Positions 52,937-61,909 of a stretch of 64,000 nucleotides of DNA are shown piece by piece. The DNA lies in NCBI GenBank assembly GCA_035306605.1, contig DATGNR010000035.1; one strand, 5' to 3'. Every line of letters begins with the position of its first letter. Position 1 is the stretch's first letter. The DNA comes from Xanthomarina sp035306605. Its GTDB lineage: Bacteria > Bacteroidota > Bacteroidia > Flavobacteriales > Flavobacteriaceae. The notes beneath the pieces were generated by a model, which was not told where the DNA came from, did no database searches, and worked only from the letters and a program-made list of their open reading frames with translations. A program made the translations under genes and the position numbers.

Positions 52937-54247
52937 TTGAATTTATTTGATCTTTCTTTAAAACTAAGTGGCTTTCCAATTAAGAAGGCAGAACTTGCTT
53001 TACGGGAAATCCAAAATAAAAATAAAACAGATTTTGAAGCTTATGTTCAAGAGAAAAAACAAGAGATTGTTAAGCATCATTTAGAACATACAGCTTTTTA
53101 TAAGAAGCTTGCAAAACATGCAGTTCCTACTGATTGGAATTCCATTCCAGTTATGACCAAACACGATTTACAACAGCAACTAGAGAACCGCTTGGCTATA
53201 AACTACTCTCGTAAAAATGTTTATATAAATAAAACTTCTGGCTCTTCAGGAAATCCTTTTGTTTTTGCCAAAGACAAATATTGCCATGCCTTAACTTGGG
53301 CTGTAATTAAAGATCGGTTTGGTTGGTACGGATTAAATTTTAATAGCTCTAAACAGGCACGGTTTTATGGTATTCCTTTAGACAAAAAAGGATACTATAA
53401 AGAACGCTTTAAAGATGCCTTAGGTAATCGTTATAGATTTTCAGTATTTGATTTAAGCGATGATGCTCTTAGTATTTGTTTGGAAAAATTTAAATCAGTT
53501 CAATTCGATTACATCAACGGATACACTAGTTCCATCGTGCAGTTTGCAAAATACCTTCAAAAGAAAAACATCATTTTAACTCAAGTATGCCCTAGTTTAA
53601 AAGCTTGTGTTGTAACTTCTGAAATGCTCTTTGATGACGATAAGGCACTTATGGAACTACAATTTGGAGTACCTGTGATTAATGAATATGGCGCTTCGGA
53701 ACTTGATATTATTGCTTTTCAAAATACTAAAAACGAGTGGCAAGTAACTAGTGAAACTCTTTTAATAGAAATTTTAGGACAAAACAACGAAGTCTTACCT
53801 TATGGTGAGGAAGGGCGAATTGTCATTACATCGTTTTACAACCAAGCACATCCATTTATAAGGTATGATATTGGAGATATAGGCATACTTTCAAAACAAA
53901 GTACAACTAAGACACCTGTTTTAGAAAAATTGATTGGAAGAACTAACGATATGGCTGTTTTACCAAGTGGCAAAAAGGCTTCGGGTTTAACCTTTTACTA
54001 TATTACCAAAAGCATTATTGAAGAGGATGGAAATGTTAAAGAGTTTATAATAGAACAAAATAAAAAGGATAGTTTTACGATAAAATATGTTAGCAGTGAC
54101 GTGCTTTCTAATGAAAAAAGAAATCTTATTTTGAAGGAAATGGCTCATTATTTAGAAAAAGGGCTTCATATTAACTTTGAAAGGCAAAATCAGCTAAAAC
54201 GCTCCAAAAGTGGTAAATTGAAGCAATTCACATCTCAATTAAAATAA
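52937..54247 (+). CDS. PaaK/CapK-like adenylate-forming protein of the polysaccharide locus
   Basis: A 436-residue protein of the phenylacetate-CoA-ligase-like (CapK) group. NKTSGSSGNPFVFAKD is the Ser/Thr/Gly-rich AMP-binding loop, INEYGASE is the second adenylation motif, and RYDIGDIG the third. Members near capsule genes probably activate a carboxylic acid for attachment to sugar, but their chemistry is unproven. There is no in-frame ATG at the N-terminus: upstream codons run to a stop at 52877-52879 without one, so the start must be TTG (52937) or an even rarer codon. A short ATG frame (52924-52950) overlaps it in another phase. Confidence 0.82.
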   Translation: MNLFDLSLKLSGFPIKKAELALREIQNKNKTDFEAYVQEKKQEIVKHHLEHTAFYKKLAKHAVPTDWNSIPVMTKHDLQQQLENRLAINYSRKNVYINKTSGSSGNPFVFAKDKYCHALTWAVIKDRFGWYGLNFNSSKQARFYGIPLDKKGYYKERFKDALGNRYRFSVFDLSDDALSICLEKFKSVQFDYINGYTSSIVQFAKYLQKKNIILTQVCPSLKACVVTSEMLFDDDKALMELQFGVPVINEYGASELDIIAFQNTKNEWQVTSETLLIEILGQNNEVLPYGEEGRIVITSFYNQAHPFIRYDIGDIGILSKQSTTKTPVLEKLIGRTNDMAVLPSGKKASGLTFYYITKSIIEEDGNVKEFIIEQNKKDSFTIKYVSSDVLSNEKRNLILKEMAHYLEKGLHINFERQNQLKRSKSGKLKQFTSQLK

Positions 54248-54308
54248 TTTAAATGACATTATATACAGCTAACACTCCACTAATCTTTATAAAATTTAAT
54301 AGCTTAAA

Positions 54309-55472
54309 GTGAAGGATATTTTAATAATAACCAGTTATTTCCCTCCTGAAATTGGAGCCGCATCCAACAGGATGTTTCATTTGGCTATGGGCTTACAAAA
54401 GCAAGGCTACAAGGTATCTGTTGTTACACCCCTGCCTAACTACCCAACAGGGAAAATATTTCCTGAATACCAAGGGAAATTCCAACATAAACGCATTGAA
54501 AATAATGTGACTATTTATAGACTGTGGTTGTATGCTAGCAATTCTAAAAACAAATTTCTACGTCTATTTGCTATGTTTTCCTACAGTTTTAGTTTGATTT
54601 GGTTTTTTATATGGAATCGAATTCCGGAAACTGTTATTGTACAATCTCCTCCATTATTGGTAGCTTTCACCAACATGTTTTTCTTAGGTTCAAAAAAACG
54701 AAAACTTATTTTAAATGTTAGCGATTTATGGCCGATTGCCGGTTTAGAACTTGGCGCGTTTAAAAAGAATTTAAGTTACTCGTTATTAGAAAAAATAGAG
54801 CGTTTCAATTATATAAAAGCTGATGTTATCTGGGGTCAAAGTGAAGAAATACTCACCCACATTTCAACAATTAGTCCAGATACAGTTTCTTGTTTATATA
54901 GAAATTACCCAGATTTTGAACCTCCAAAAATAATAGCTAAACCTCTATCTGAAGGTAAAATAAAATTAGTTTATGCTGGGTTGCTTGGTGTTGCTCAAGG
55001 GATTTATAAGCTATGTAAGAATTTAAATTATTCAAAACTAGAATTCCATATTTACGGAGCTGGAGCAGAACAAAGCCAGATTGAAAAATTTATTATGGAT
55101 AATCCAAGCTTACCAATAACCTATCATGGAGAAGTTAGCCGAGACAGACTTCACGCAGAGCTTTTACAATACGATATCACCATTATCCCCTTGCTAAATA
55201 GGATTTACGGTTCTGTACCCTCTAAAATATTTGAATACGCTAGATTAGGCCTCCCTATGCTTTATTTTGGCGGTGGTGAAGGAGAGCGTTTAGTTAAAAC
55301 CCATAAATTAGGTTGGACGGCAGAGCCGGGAAACTATCAGGCATTAAATCAAGTAATAAATACAATCGATAAGGAAACTTTAACTTTAGAAAATAACGAA
55401 CGGATTAAAAATATAGCTCTAGAACAATTCGATTTTAACAAGCAGTTAAAATCGTTAAAAGCTTATATTTAA
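54309..55472 (+). CDS. Glycosyltransferase family 4, WbuB-like
   Basis: A 387-residue GT-B glycosyltransferase. The N-terminal ILIITSYFPPEIGAASNRMFHLA and PLPNYPTGKIFPEYQG are typical of the WbuB-like group that transfers N-acetylated amino sugars in O-antigen or exopolysaccharide synthesis. KIKLVYAGLLGVAQG begins the donor-binding half. The start is GTG at 54309; no nearby ATG is in frame. It lies 61 bp after the PaaK-like gene and its last four bases overlap the convergent sugar-phosphate transferase gene. Confidence 0.87.
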   Translation: MKDILIITSYFPPEIGAASNRMFHLAMGLQKQGYKVSVVTPLPNYPTGKIFPEYQGKFQHKRIENNVTIYRLWLYASNSKNKFLRLFAMFSYSFSLIWFFIWNRIPETVIVQSPPLLVAFTNMFFLGSKKRKLILNVSDLWPIAGLELGAFKKNLSYSLLEKIERFNYIKADVIWGQSEEILTHISTISPDTVSCLYRNYPDFEPPKIIAKPLSEGKIKLVYAGLLGVAQGIYKLCKNLNYSKLEFHIYGAGAEQSQIEKFIMDNPSLPITYHGEVSRDRLHAELLQYDITIIPLLNRIYGSVPSKIFEYARLGLPMLYFGGGEGERLVKTHKLGWTAEPGNYQALNQVINTIDKETLTLENNERIKNIALEQFDFNKQLKSLKAYI

Positions 55473-56827
55473 TATGCTTTTTCTTCACCTTTAACAGCAT
55501 TAATAAAGGTTTTAAAAATAATTTTAAGATCTAACAATAACGACCAACTTTCTATGTAGAAAATATCGTATTTAACGCGTCCAATAATATCTTTATCTGT
55601 TTCTACCTCACCTCTATAGCCACTAATTTGTGCTAGTCCAGTAATTCCTGGTTTTACAAAATGCCTAACCATGAACTTATCGATTCTTTTGGCGTACATG
55701 TATGTATGACTAACCATGTGAGGTCTTGGACCTACCACGGACATATCTCCAAAAAGGACATTAAAAAACTGTGGAAGTTCATCTATACTAGTTTTTCTAA
55801 TGAATTTACCAATTTTAGTTACCCGTTGATCACCCTTAGTAGCTTGGTGTAGATGTGCATTTTTATTAGGCATCATAGAACGGAATTTATAACAATCGAA
55901 CTCTTTGTAATTAAATCCATTTCTCGACTGTTTAAAAAACACAGGGCCTTTAGACTCCAACTTAATTAAAATGGCAATTAATGGGGTTAACCAGGATAAT
56001 ATAAAAATAATAACTAAAGATGAGAATAAAATATCAAACGCGCGCTTTATAAACTGATTCACAGGATCTTCTAATGGGATGTTTCTTAACGAAAGAATAG
56101 GAATATAGTCGTAATATTCATATTTCAACTTTTTAGAATGGATATCCTTATTGTCTGGTAAAAATTTTAGAATTTTAAGGTTATTATCAGCAAAATCAAT
56201 GATTTTATGGATTTGGGAGTTAGACAATTCGGATATAGAACAATATATCTCGTCTATAGCTTCTTTAGTAATGAATTCAAAACAAGCTTCTAAGCTAAAC
56301 TTTTCCTTGTCCTTGGTGTTAAATGTCCTTTTATGAATATACCCATACTCTGGGTTGTTATTAAAAAAACTCTCCAAAGCAGTTGTCTGTCTGGTTTTCC
56401 CTATTATGGCTGTAATCCTATAATTACCTCCAAAAATGGTTCGGTATTTTTGAAGCAGGTAATATAAAGCAAACTTAGAAAGTCCTATTAAAAAGAGTGT
56501 TAGTAAGGTATACTTAAAAATTGTTAAAGGCTGAATATCCAATTCATGGTTGAAACCTGAAAATGCTAGCATTAATAAGGTAAATAAAGCAAATTGTTTC
56601 AAGAGTAAGGCCGCAATATTTATTTCTCTAGAATATCTATAAACCTCATAAAATTTAGAATATATAGATAAAACAACCCATGCTATTGATATTGTCAGCA
56701 CAAATTTTATTGGATTGACCTCTATGAAAAAATACAGCAAAGCCAGGCCATTAATAATACTTAAATCTATTAAGTAAGAAATGTGCTTTAAATATCCTGA
56801 ATATCTCCCTTGCTTGAATGTTGTCAC
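55469..56827 (-). CDS. Undecaprenyl-phosphate sugar-1-phosphate transferase (WcaJ-like)
   Basis: A 452-residue initiating glycosyltransferase. The N-terminal half has four to five membrane segments and a CoA-binding-like domain. The C-terminal bacterial sugar transferase domain begins KRAFDILFSSLVIIF and contains ESKGPVFFKQSRNGFN, CYKFRSMM and SIDELPQFFNVLFGDMSVVGPRP. It loads the first sugar phosphate on the lipid carrier to start repeat-unit assembly. Its start is GTG, overlapping the upstream stop by one base (TAGTG), so translation is probably coupled to the decarboxylase gene. Confidence 0.93.
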   Translation of the reverse strand: MTTFKQGRYSGYLKHISYLIDLSIINGLALLYFFIEVNPIKFVLTISIAWVVLSIYSKFYEVYRYSREINIAALLLKQFALFTLLMLAFSGFNHELDIQPLTIFKYTLLTLFLIGLSKFALYYLLQKYRTIFGGNYRITAIIGKTRQTTALESFFNNNPEYGYIHKRTFNTKDKEKFSLEACFEFITKEAIDEIYCSISELSNSQIHKIIDFADNNLKILKFLPDNKDIHSKKLKYEYYDYIPILSLRNIPLEDPVNQFIKRAFDILFSSLVIIFILSWLTPLIAILIKLESKGPVFFKQSRNGFNYKEFDCYKFRSMMPNKNAHLHQATKGDQRVTKIGKFIRKTSIDELPQFFNVLFGDMSVVGPRPHMVSHTYMYAKRIDKFMVRHFVKPGITGLAQISGYRGEVETDKDIIGRVKYDIFYIESWSLLLDLKIIFKTFINAVKGEEKAY

Positions 56828-57816
56828 TATTTCCTTATATGCTTAGAAAAATCTTTATGTTCGCTTTTATACAACTCATCCTCAGTTAATCCTTTAAAGT
56901 AGTTAAAAGTTTTATGCATACCTTCTTCCCTACCCACTTTAGGCTCCCAATTTAAGAGTTTTTTCGCTAATGAAATGTCTGGTTGTCGTTGTAATGGATC
57001 GTCTTTAGGAAGCTCCTTATAAATTATTTTCTGATTAGTTCCTGTAAGTTTAATAATTTCCTCGGCAAAATCCTTAATAGTAATTTCGTGAGGGTTACCA
57101 ATATTTACAGGATAAGAATAATCACTAAACAACAATTTATAAATTCCATCTATCAAATCTGTTACGTAACAAAATGATCTTGTTTGTTGGCCATTACCAA
57201 AGACTGTTAAATCTTCTCCTCTTAACGCCTGCCCCATAAAGGCCGGAATAACACGTCCATCGTTTAGTCTCATTCTTGGTCCATACGTATTAAATATACG
57301 CACAATTCTTGTGTCTAAACCATGAAACCTATGGTATGCCATGGTAATAGATTCTTGGAATCGTTTCGCTTCATCGTAAACCCCTCTTGGACCAATAGCA
57401 TTGACATTTCCGTAATACTCTTCGTTTTGAGGGTGCACCAAGGGATCTCCATAAACTTCAGAAGTAGAAGCTATTAAAATTCTAGCATCCTTTGCTTTGG
57501 CTAGTCCAAGCAAATTATGAGTTCCTAATGACCCTACTTTCAGGGTTTGAATAGGTATTTTTAAATAATCGATAGGACTAGCAGGCGAAGCAAAATGTAA
57601 GATATAGTCTAAGTTCCCTTCGATTTCAATGAATTCAGTAACATCGTGTTCAATAAACTGAAAACTAGGATTATCTAATAAATGACTTATGTTTTTTATT
57701 TCCCCAGTAATAAAATTATCCATCCCGATGACATGAAATCCTTCATTTATAAATTTATCACATAAATGAGAACCTAAAAAACCAGCTGCTCCTGTAATCA
57801 ATACTTTTTCCATCAT
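56827..57816 (-). CDS. UDP-glucuronate decarboxylase (UDP-xylose synthase)
   Basis: A 329-residue extended SDR enzyme. The NAD loop is ITGAAGFLGSHLC, the catalytic serine region is ASTSEVYGDP, and the tyrosine and lysine are in YDEAKRF. The GNPHEITIKDFAEEI and EPKVGREEGM-type segments near the end match the UXS group. It converts UDP-glucuronate to UDP-xylose. It follows the UDP-glucose dehydrogenase gene by 10 bp, so substrate and product enzymes are co-transcribed. Tandem ATGs at 57816 and 57813 leave a one-codon uncertainty. Confidence 0.9.
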   Translation of the reverse strand: MMEKVLITGAAGFLGSHLCDKFINEGFHVIGMDNFITGEIKNISHLLDNPSFQFIEHDVTEFIEIEGNLDYILHFASPASPIDYLKIPIQTLKVGSLGTHNLLGLAKAKDARILIASTSEVYGDPLVHPQNEEYYGNVNAIGPRGVYDEAKRFQESITMAYHRFHGLDTRIVRIFNTYGPRMRLNDGRVIPAFMGQALRGEDLTVFGNGQQTRSFCYVTDLIDGIYKLLFSDYSYPVNIGNPHEITIKDFAEEIIKLTGTNQKIIYKELPKDDPLQRQPDISLAKKLLNWEPKVGREEGMHKTFNYFKGLTEDELYKSEHKDFSKHIRK

Positions 57817-57826
57817 TATATATCGT

Positions 57827-59224
57827 CTAGTTGCCAGTACCTATTTTATAATATACAAACCCAATATCTTCTAAATCCGTTTTGTTTAGAATTCCTCTCC
57901 CGTCAAAGATAAAAGCGGGTTTTTGCATACTCTTGTAAATTTTATTCCAATCGTAAGTTTTAAACTCGTCCCACTCCGTTAACACAGCAATAGCGTGTGC
58001 GTTCTCACAGGCTTCATAAGGGTTCTTTTTTACTTTTAAAAGTTTTCTATTTTCCTCTGTGTCTCTAGTATTTAAAAACTCTAAATCTAAATAAATTCGT
58101 TCTTCCACGACCTTTGGATCAAAAACTGCTATTTCAGCTTGCTCATTTAGTAAATTATCCGCCACTCCTATTGCAGCAGATTCTCGCGTATCATTCGTGT
58201 CTTTTTTAAATGCCCATCCTAAAAAAGCAATCTTTTTACCAGATACTGTATTGTAGAGTGTTCTTACAATATTATCTGAAAACCGTTGTTTTTGATGCTC
58301 ATTCATTAGTATAACTTGTTCCCAATAATCTGCAACTTCATTTAAGCCATAGCTTTTTGCAATATATACAAGGTTCAATATATCTTTTTGAAAGCAAGAA
58401 CCTCCAAAGCCAACAGATGCTTTTAAAAATTTTGGTCCAATTCTACTATCCATACCAATAGCTTTGGCAACTTCATTTACATCCGCTCCTGTTTTCTCAC
58501 AAAGTTCGGACATCGCATTAATTGAAGATACACGTTGTGCTAAAAATGCATTTGCTGTAAGTTTAGATAATTCCGATGACCATACATTGGTAGTTAAAAT
58601 TCGTTCTTTTGGCACCCAATTTGCATAAATGTCGACCAGTACTTGAATGGCTTTTTCACCTTCAGGAGTTGTATCGCCACCAATAAGAACTCTATCCGGA
58701 TTTAAAAGATCTTTAACAGCAGTACCTTCTGCTAAAAACTCAGGATTTGATAAAATTTGAAATGCCACATTATTTCCTGTGTTATCCAAAATACTTTTTA
58801 TTGCAGAAGCTGTTCTCACTGGTAGTGTTGACTTTTCAACTATAATTTTATCCTGTTTGGCAACTTTTGCTATTTGGCGTGCGCATAATTCAATATATTT
58901 TAAATCGGCAGCCATACCTTTGCCTTTTCCATAAGTTTTGGTAGGCGTGTTTACCGAAATAAAAATCATTTCAGCTTCATCTATGGCCTTATCAACATCG
59001 GTTGAAAAGAATAGGTTTCTGCCTCTAGCTTCTTTAACAATGTTATCTAAACCTGGCTCGAAAATTGGTAATTTATTTAAATCTTCATTATTCCATGCAT
59101 TAATTCGTTCTTCATTAATGTCTACTACAGTGATTCTTAAATGTGGACATTTTTGAGCAATTACTGCCATGGTTGGTCCGCCAACATAACCAGCTCCAAT
59201 ACAGCAGATATTTTTAATTTTCAT
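57827..59224 (-). CDS. ugd: UDP-glucose 6-dehydrogenase
   Basis: A 465-residue NAD-dependent enzyme making UDP-glucuronate in two oxidation steps. The NAD loop is CCIGAGYVGGPTMAVIA, the catalytic cysteine is in GFGGSCFQKDILN, and EKSTLPVRTA and AFKKDTNDTRESAAI are family motifs. Its length and the VGGPT loop resemble the eukaryote-like UGDH class more than the shorter E. coli form. It is first in the ugd-decarboxylase-WcaJ run and is preceded by a 707-bp non-coding gap containing a possible promoter. Confidence 0.94.
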   Translation of the reverse strand: MKIKNICCIGAGYVGGPTMAVIAQKCPHLRITVVDINEERINAWNNEDLNKLPIFEPGLDNIVKEARGRNLFFSTDVDKAIDEAEMIFISVNTPTKTYGKGKGMAADLKYIELCARQIAKVAKQDKIIVEKSTLPVRTASAIKSILDNTGNNVAFQILSNPEFLAEGTAVKDLLNPDRVLIGGDTTPEGEKAIQVLVDIYANWVPKERILTTNVWSSELSKLTANAFLAQRVSSINAMSELCEKTGADVNEVAKAIGMDSRIGPKFLKASVGFGGSCFQKDILNLVYIAKSYGLNEVADYWEQVILMNEHQKQRFSDNIVRTLYNTVSGKKIAFLGWAFKKDTNDTRESAAIGVADNLLNEQAEIAVFDPKVVEERIYLDLEFLNTRDTEENRKLLKVKKNPYEACENAHAIAVLTEWDEFKTYDWNKIYKSMQKPAFIFDGRGILNKTDLEDIGFVYYKIGTGN

Positions 59225-59305
59225 GTTTTATTCATTTATATACTCTAAACCGAAATATTTATTTACAAAAACAAAATATAGTATTTAATTGATTTCAAGT
59301 AATAG

Positions 59306-59313
59306 CAAATATA
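59306..59313 (-). promoter_or_regulatory. Candidate -7 box upstream of ugd
   Basis: TATATTTG on the minus strand matches TAnnTTTG, 82-89 bp before the ugd ATG. No -33 box is evident at normal spacing. Confidence 0.35.
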
Positions 59314-59536
59314 GAAGAAACCTACTATACTCCCATTAAATTCTTAAAATATGTTTAGTTTAAAGCTTTCGTTATAATGTTTAATTTGTTAACCAATGAT
59401 TTTATTGCATAAAACAATATGAAAAATTATATAATTAGATTCAAACTTATTTTTACTGTTTTACCTCATATCCTGTATTTTCATATAAGATTCAAGCAGA
59501 CTAATTAACTCTTGGTTTGAATTTCTTTAGTGTTTA

Positions 59537-59560
59537 ATTACTTCACTTTCCTGAAGTAAT
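59537..59560. repeat. Short perfect inverted repeat
   Basis: ATTACTTCA and TGAAGTAAT are perfect 9-bp arms around a 6-base loop (CTTTCC). Neither side has a T run, so it is not a standard terminator. It could be a protein-binding site or a hairpin at the end of the polymerase transcript. Confidence 0.4.
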
Positions 59561-59931
59561 AAGACTGGATTAGCTTTATTGATAAAGAAAATAAGCATTA
59601 GACATACCGCTCACTCAACTCACCCATTAGTAATCTATAACTTTGATACGTTATACTTATAAATTAGAATAGCTTTTGGTTAGGGAATTAACCCAAACAA
59701 AGAATACCATAAAAATAGCTCTTTACATAGAATTGGGGGTTACCTTATGAATAAGTTGAGGAATTGGCATTTTAAATGAGATAACTGAGGTAGGTTACTT
59801 TTTGGGGATGGGAATGAGATGGTTTGGATGTTAATATAAAAAGTGAAAGAATTTAAATGGGTTATATTATGTTTTTGAATTATATTTTTTAGTAGCTCCG
59901 CGAATGAACGGACGATAAATAGGTAACATAT

Positions 59932-61149
59932 TCATGGTTTGTATTCAGTTTTATATTGACTTCCTTCTGAAATAAAATACCCACTTATTAGAACAAATAA
60001 TATTGGTTGATTAGGGTCAGATAGAAATCCGCTCGAGAAAAAAGTGGTTAAGCCAATGGAAATCAATACAAATAAATAAAACTTATTATAATTTGTAAAT
60101 TGATAAAGTGTTTTAAAAAAAAACCAAAACGCAAAAATCCCGATGATACCAAAGAAAATATATAAATCAAAAATTCCAAATTCGATTCTGTATTCAGGAA
60201 ATATAGGACCCCCAAACACAAAATTAGGTAATGTCCATGATTCCAAAATAAGGTTATTGTATGATTTTAACAACAGTTGATCTCTAAATGAGGTTATACT
60301 AGTTATTAATCCATCTTCATTATAGATATTTACAAAAATTTTAAATTTCGAAAAGAAAAATGCTTTTATTTTTGCAAAAAACAGACTTACCAGAACCAAA
60401 ATGATAGTCAGTACTAAATAAAATTTAAACTTTTTATAAAGTTTAAATTTAAAAATATGATATAAAAGTAAAATGACAAGGAAAAAATAAATTTTTTTAG
60501 TTCCAATTAGGAAAGAAATTAGAAGTGTAAATATGAACGGAATACAGCTTTTAAACTTAAAAAATACTTGATAATAAAAAAAAAGTAAAAATAGTATAAA
60601 ATAGTAACTAGCTTGATTACTTGTGTTATACAACCCCATAAATCCAAAGCGCTGTTCATTTGTATAAGTTTTAAAAATATCAATATTGAAAAATAAGCCC
60701 AATAATATAAAACCAATGTTAAATATAAATAAAACAGTAAAAAACTGTAGGTGATGAGATTTATAATTAGAAGAGGTGATTAAGGGTAAAAACAATATTA
60801 GTGTTAGTGGCCAAAAATAATATCTACTTAAGTACAACAGGTTTCCTTTAAGAATATTTATTAAGCTCAAATTGGAATTAAGCAAAATTTGACCAAGAAA
60901 AAAAACCACCAATAGTAATACAGATAAGACAATGAACTTTCTAATTATTTTAAATTTAATATACTCCTTAATGTAAATACCTAAAAATATAAAATAAGTT
61001 AGCATAACAATAGTTTTGGAAACCGCTGTATACCTTACAAAGTCCAAATGAAAAAAAATCGCGAATTTTCTTAAAACATCTCCTAAAAGAAACGTAATTA
61101 GTGTTAGATATAATAAGTTACTCGTTTTTTTTAGGAAAATTAAACTCAT
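59932..61149 (-). CDS. Polytopic membrane protein, O-antigen polymerase-like
   Basis: A 405-residue inner-membrane protein with about ten to eleven hydrophobic segments, many Phe/Ile/Leu/Lys residues, and a long periplasmic-type loop late in the sequence (about 270-310, including TSFRDQLLLKSYNNLILESW). This layout is that of Wzy polymerases, whose sequences are too variable for motif-level proof. It lies 25 bp after the WecB/TagA/CpsF gene in the same direction. Its stop codon overlaps an ATG that opens a 22-codon frame. Confidence 0.7.
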   Translation of the reverse strand: MSLIFLKKTSNLLYLTLITFLLGDVLRKFAIFFHLDFVRYTAVSKTIVMLTYFIFLGIYIKEYIKFKIIRKFIVLSVLLLVVFFLGQILLNSNLSLINILKGNLLYLSRYYFWPLTLILFLPLITSSNYKSHHLQFFTVLFIFNIGFILLGLFFNIDIFKTYTNEQRFGFMGLYNTSNQASYYFILFLLFFYYQVFFKFKSCIPFIFTLLISFLIGTKKIYFFLVILLLYHIFKFKLYKKFKFYLVLTIILVLVSLFFAKIKAFFFSKFKIFVNIYNEDGLITSITSFRDQLLLKSYNNLILESWTLPNFVFGGPIFPEYRIEFGIFDLYIFFGIIGIFAFWFFFKTLYQFTNYNKFYLFVLISIGLTTFFSSGFLSDPNQPILFVLISGYFISEGSQYKTEYKP

Positions 61150-61174
61150 GATTTAATAAAAAATAGATAATTTA

Positions 61175-61906
61175 TTAATTACGAACCCATGTTTTGAAAA
61201 ATAAAAATATAAATTTAGAATTGGTATAAAAATAACGTTTTGCCATTCTTTTAGGTTCTTGTATTAATCGGTATAACCATTCAAATCCACATTTTTGAAC
61301 AAAAAAGGGAGCTCTTTTAACATCTCCCACGAATGTAGGAAGCGCACCACCTATTCCAAATAGAATAGATTTTATCTGAAGGTAATGGTCGTACATCCAT
61401 TTTTCCTGTTTAGGGCATCCTAAAGCAACAAAAACCACGTCCGTTTCAGTATCATTTAATTTTTTAATATATTTTTCATTTTCCCATGCTTTATTAAAAG
61501 GAGGCGAAATCAAAGCTGTTACGACAATATTAGGATAACAATGTTTAATCTTATCTTTAAATTTACTTAAAACTGTATCCGTTGATCCAACAACCGCTAT
61601 TCTATATTTTCTTTCTTCACATGTATCCAAAAAATCTGGCAAAAAATCCATTCCAGCTATTCTTGGTTGATTTATTTTATATAAAATATTAAAACTTTTG
61701 GCTATAGGAAAACCGTCTGGAAAGGCGAAGGTAGCACTATTTACAACTTTAGCAAACTCACTATTGTCATAAGCCTCAATAAGCATATGTACGTTAGAAA
61801 AACACACATATGAGCTTGTTTTATTTTCAATTAAATTTATAATTTTTTTTTCGTAAAAATCCTTACTCCCCTCATTAATATCAATACTAATTATTCTCTT
61901 CTTCAT
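61175..61906 (-). CDS. WecB/TagA/CpsF-family glycosyltransferase (GT26)
   Basis: A 243-residue enzyme of the GT26 family, which adds N-acetylmannosamine(-uronate) or related sugars to lipid-linked intermediates. Visible motifs are FPDGFPIAKSF, VFVALGCPKQEKWMYDH, FGIGGALPTFVGDVKRAP and GFEWLYRLIQEPKRMAKRYF. The protein is the length of the family core, and membrane association through the basic C-terminal region is likely. It is 3 bp after the GT4 gene, so the two are translated from one message. Confidence 0.92.
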   Translation of the reverse strand: MKKRIISIDINEGSKDFYEKKIINLIENKTSSYVCFSNVHMLIEAYDNSEFAKVVNSATFAFPDGFPIAKSFNILYKINQPRIAGMDFLPDFLDTCEERKYRIAVVGSTDTVLSKFKDKIKHCYPNIVVTALISPPFNKAWENEKYIKKLNDTETDVVFVALGCPKQEKWMYDHYLQIKSILFGIGGALPTFVGDVKRAPFFVQKCGFEWLYRLIQEPKRMAKRYFYTNSKFIFLFFKTWVRN

Positions 61907-61909
61907 AAT

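Larger units (their letters stand above)
59225..59931. other. 707-bp gap inside the polysaccharide locus
   Basis: This AT-rich stretch lies between the ugd start and the 3' end of the O-antigen-polymerase-like gene. It holds a candidate ugd promoter (59306-59313), a perfect 9-bp inverted repeat (59537-59560) and a 22-codon frame (59867-59935, minus) whose ATG overlaps the polymerase stop codon. I see no gene-length frame and no transposase remnant. Its size is unusual next to the tight packing on both sides and may mark a deletion or gene-exchange point. Confidence 0.5.

Noticed and set aside
54309..55472. Possible frameshift at the start of the WbuB-like gene because it lacks an ATG
   Set aside because: The N-terminal sequence from the GTG codon already matches the family start closely and the frame is intact, so a GTG start is sufficient.
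59730..59805. Segment TACATAG...TTGGGGGTTACC...ATAAGTTGAGG...GGTAGGTTA resembling the small-RNA core of 5386-5692
   Set aside because: Similar words occur in a comparable order, but the arms do not form the same stem and no terminator hairpin follows. In AT-rich DNA this degree of likeness can arise by chance, so it is not called a third copy.
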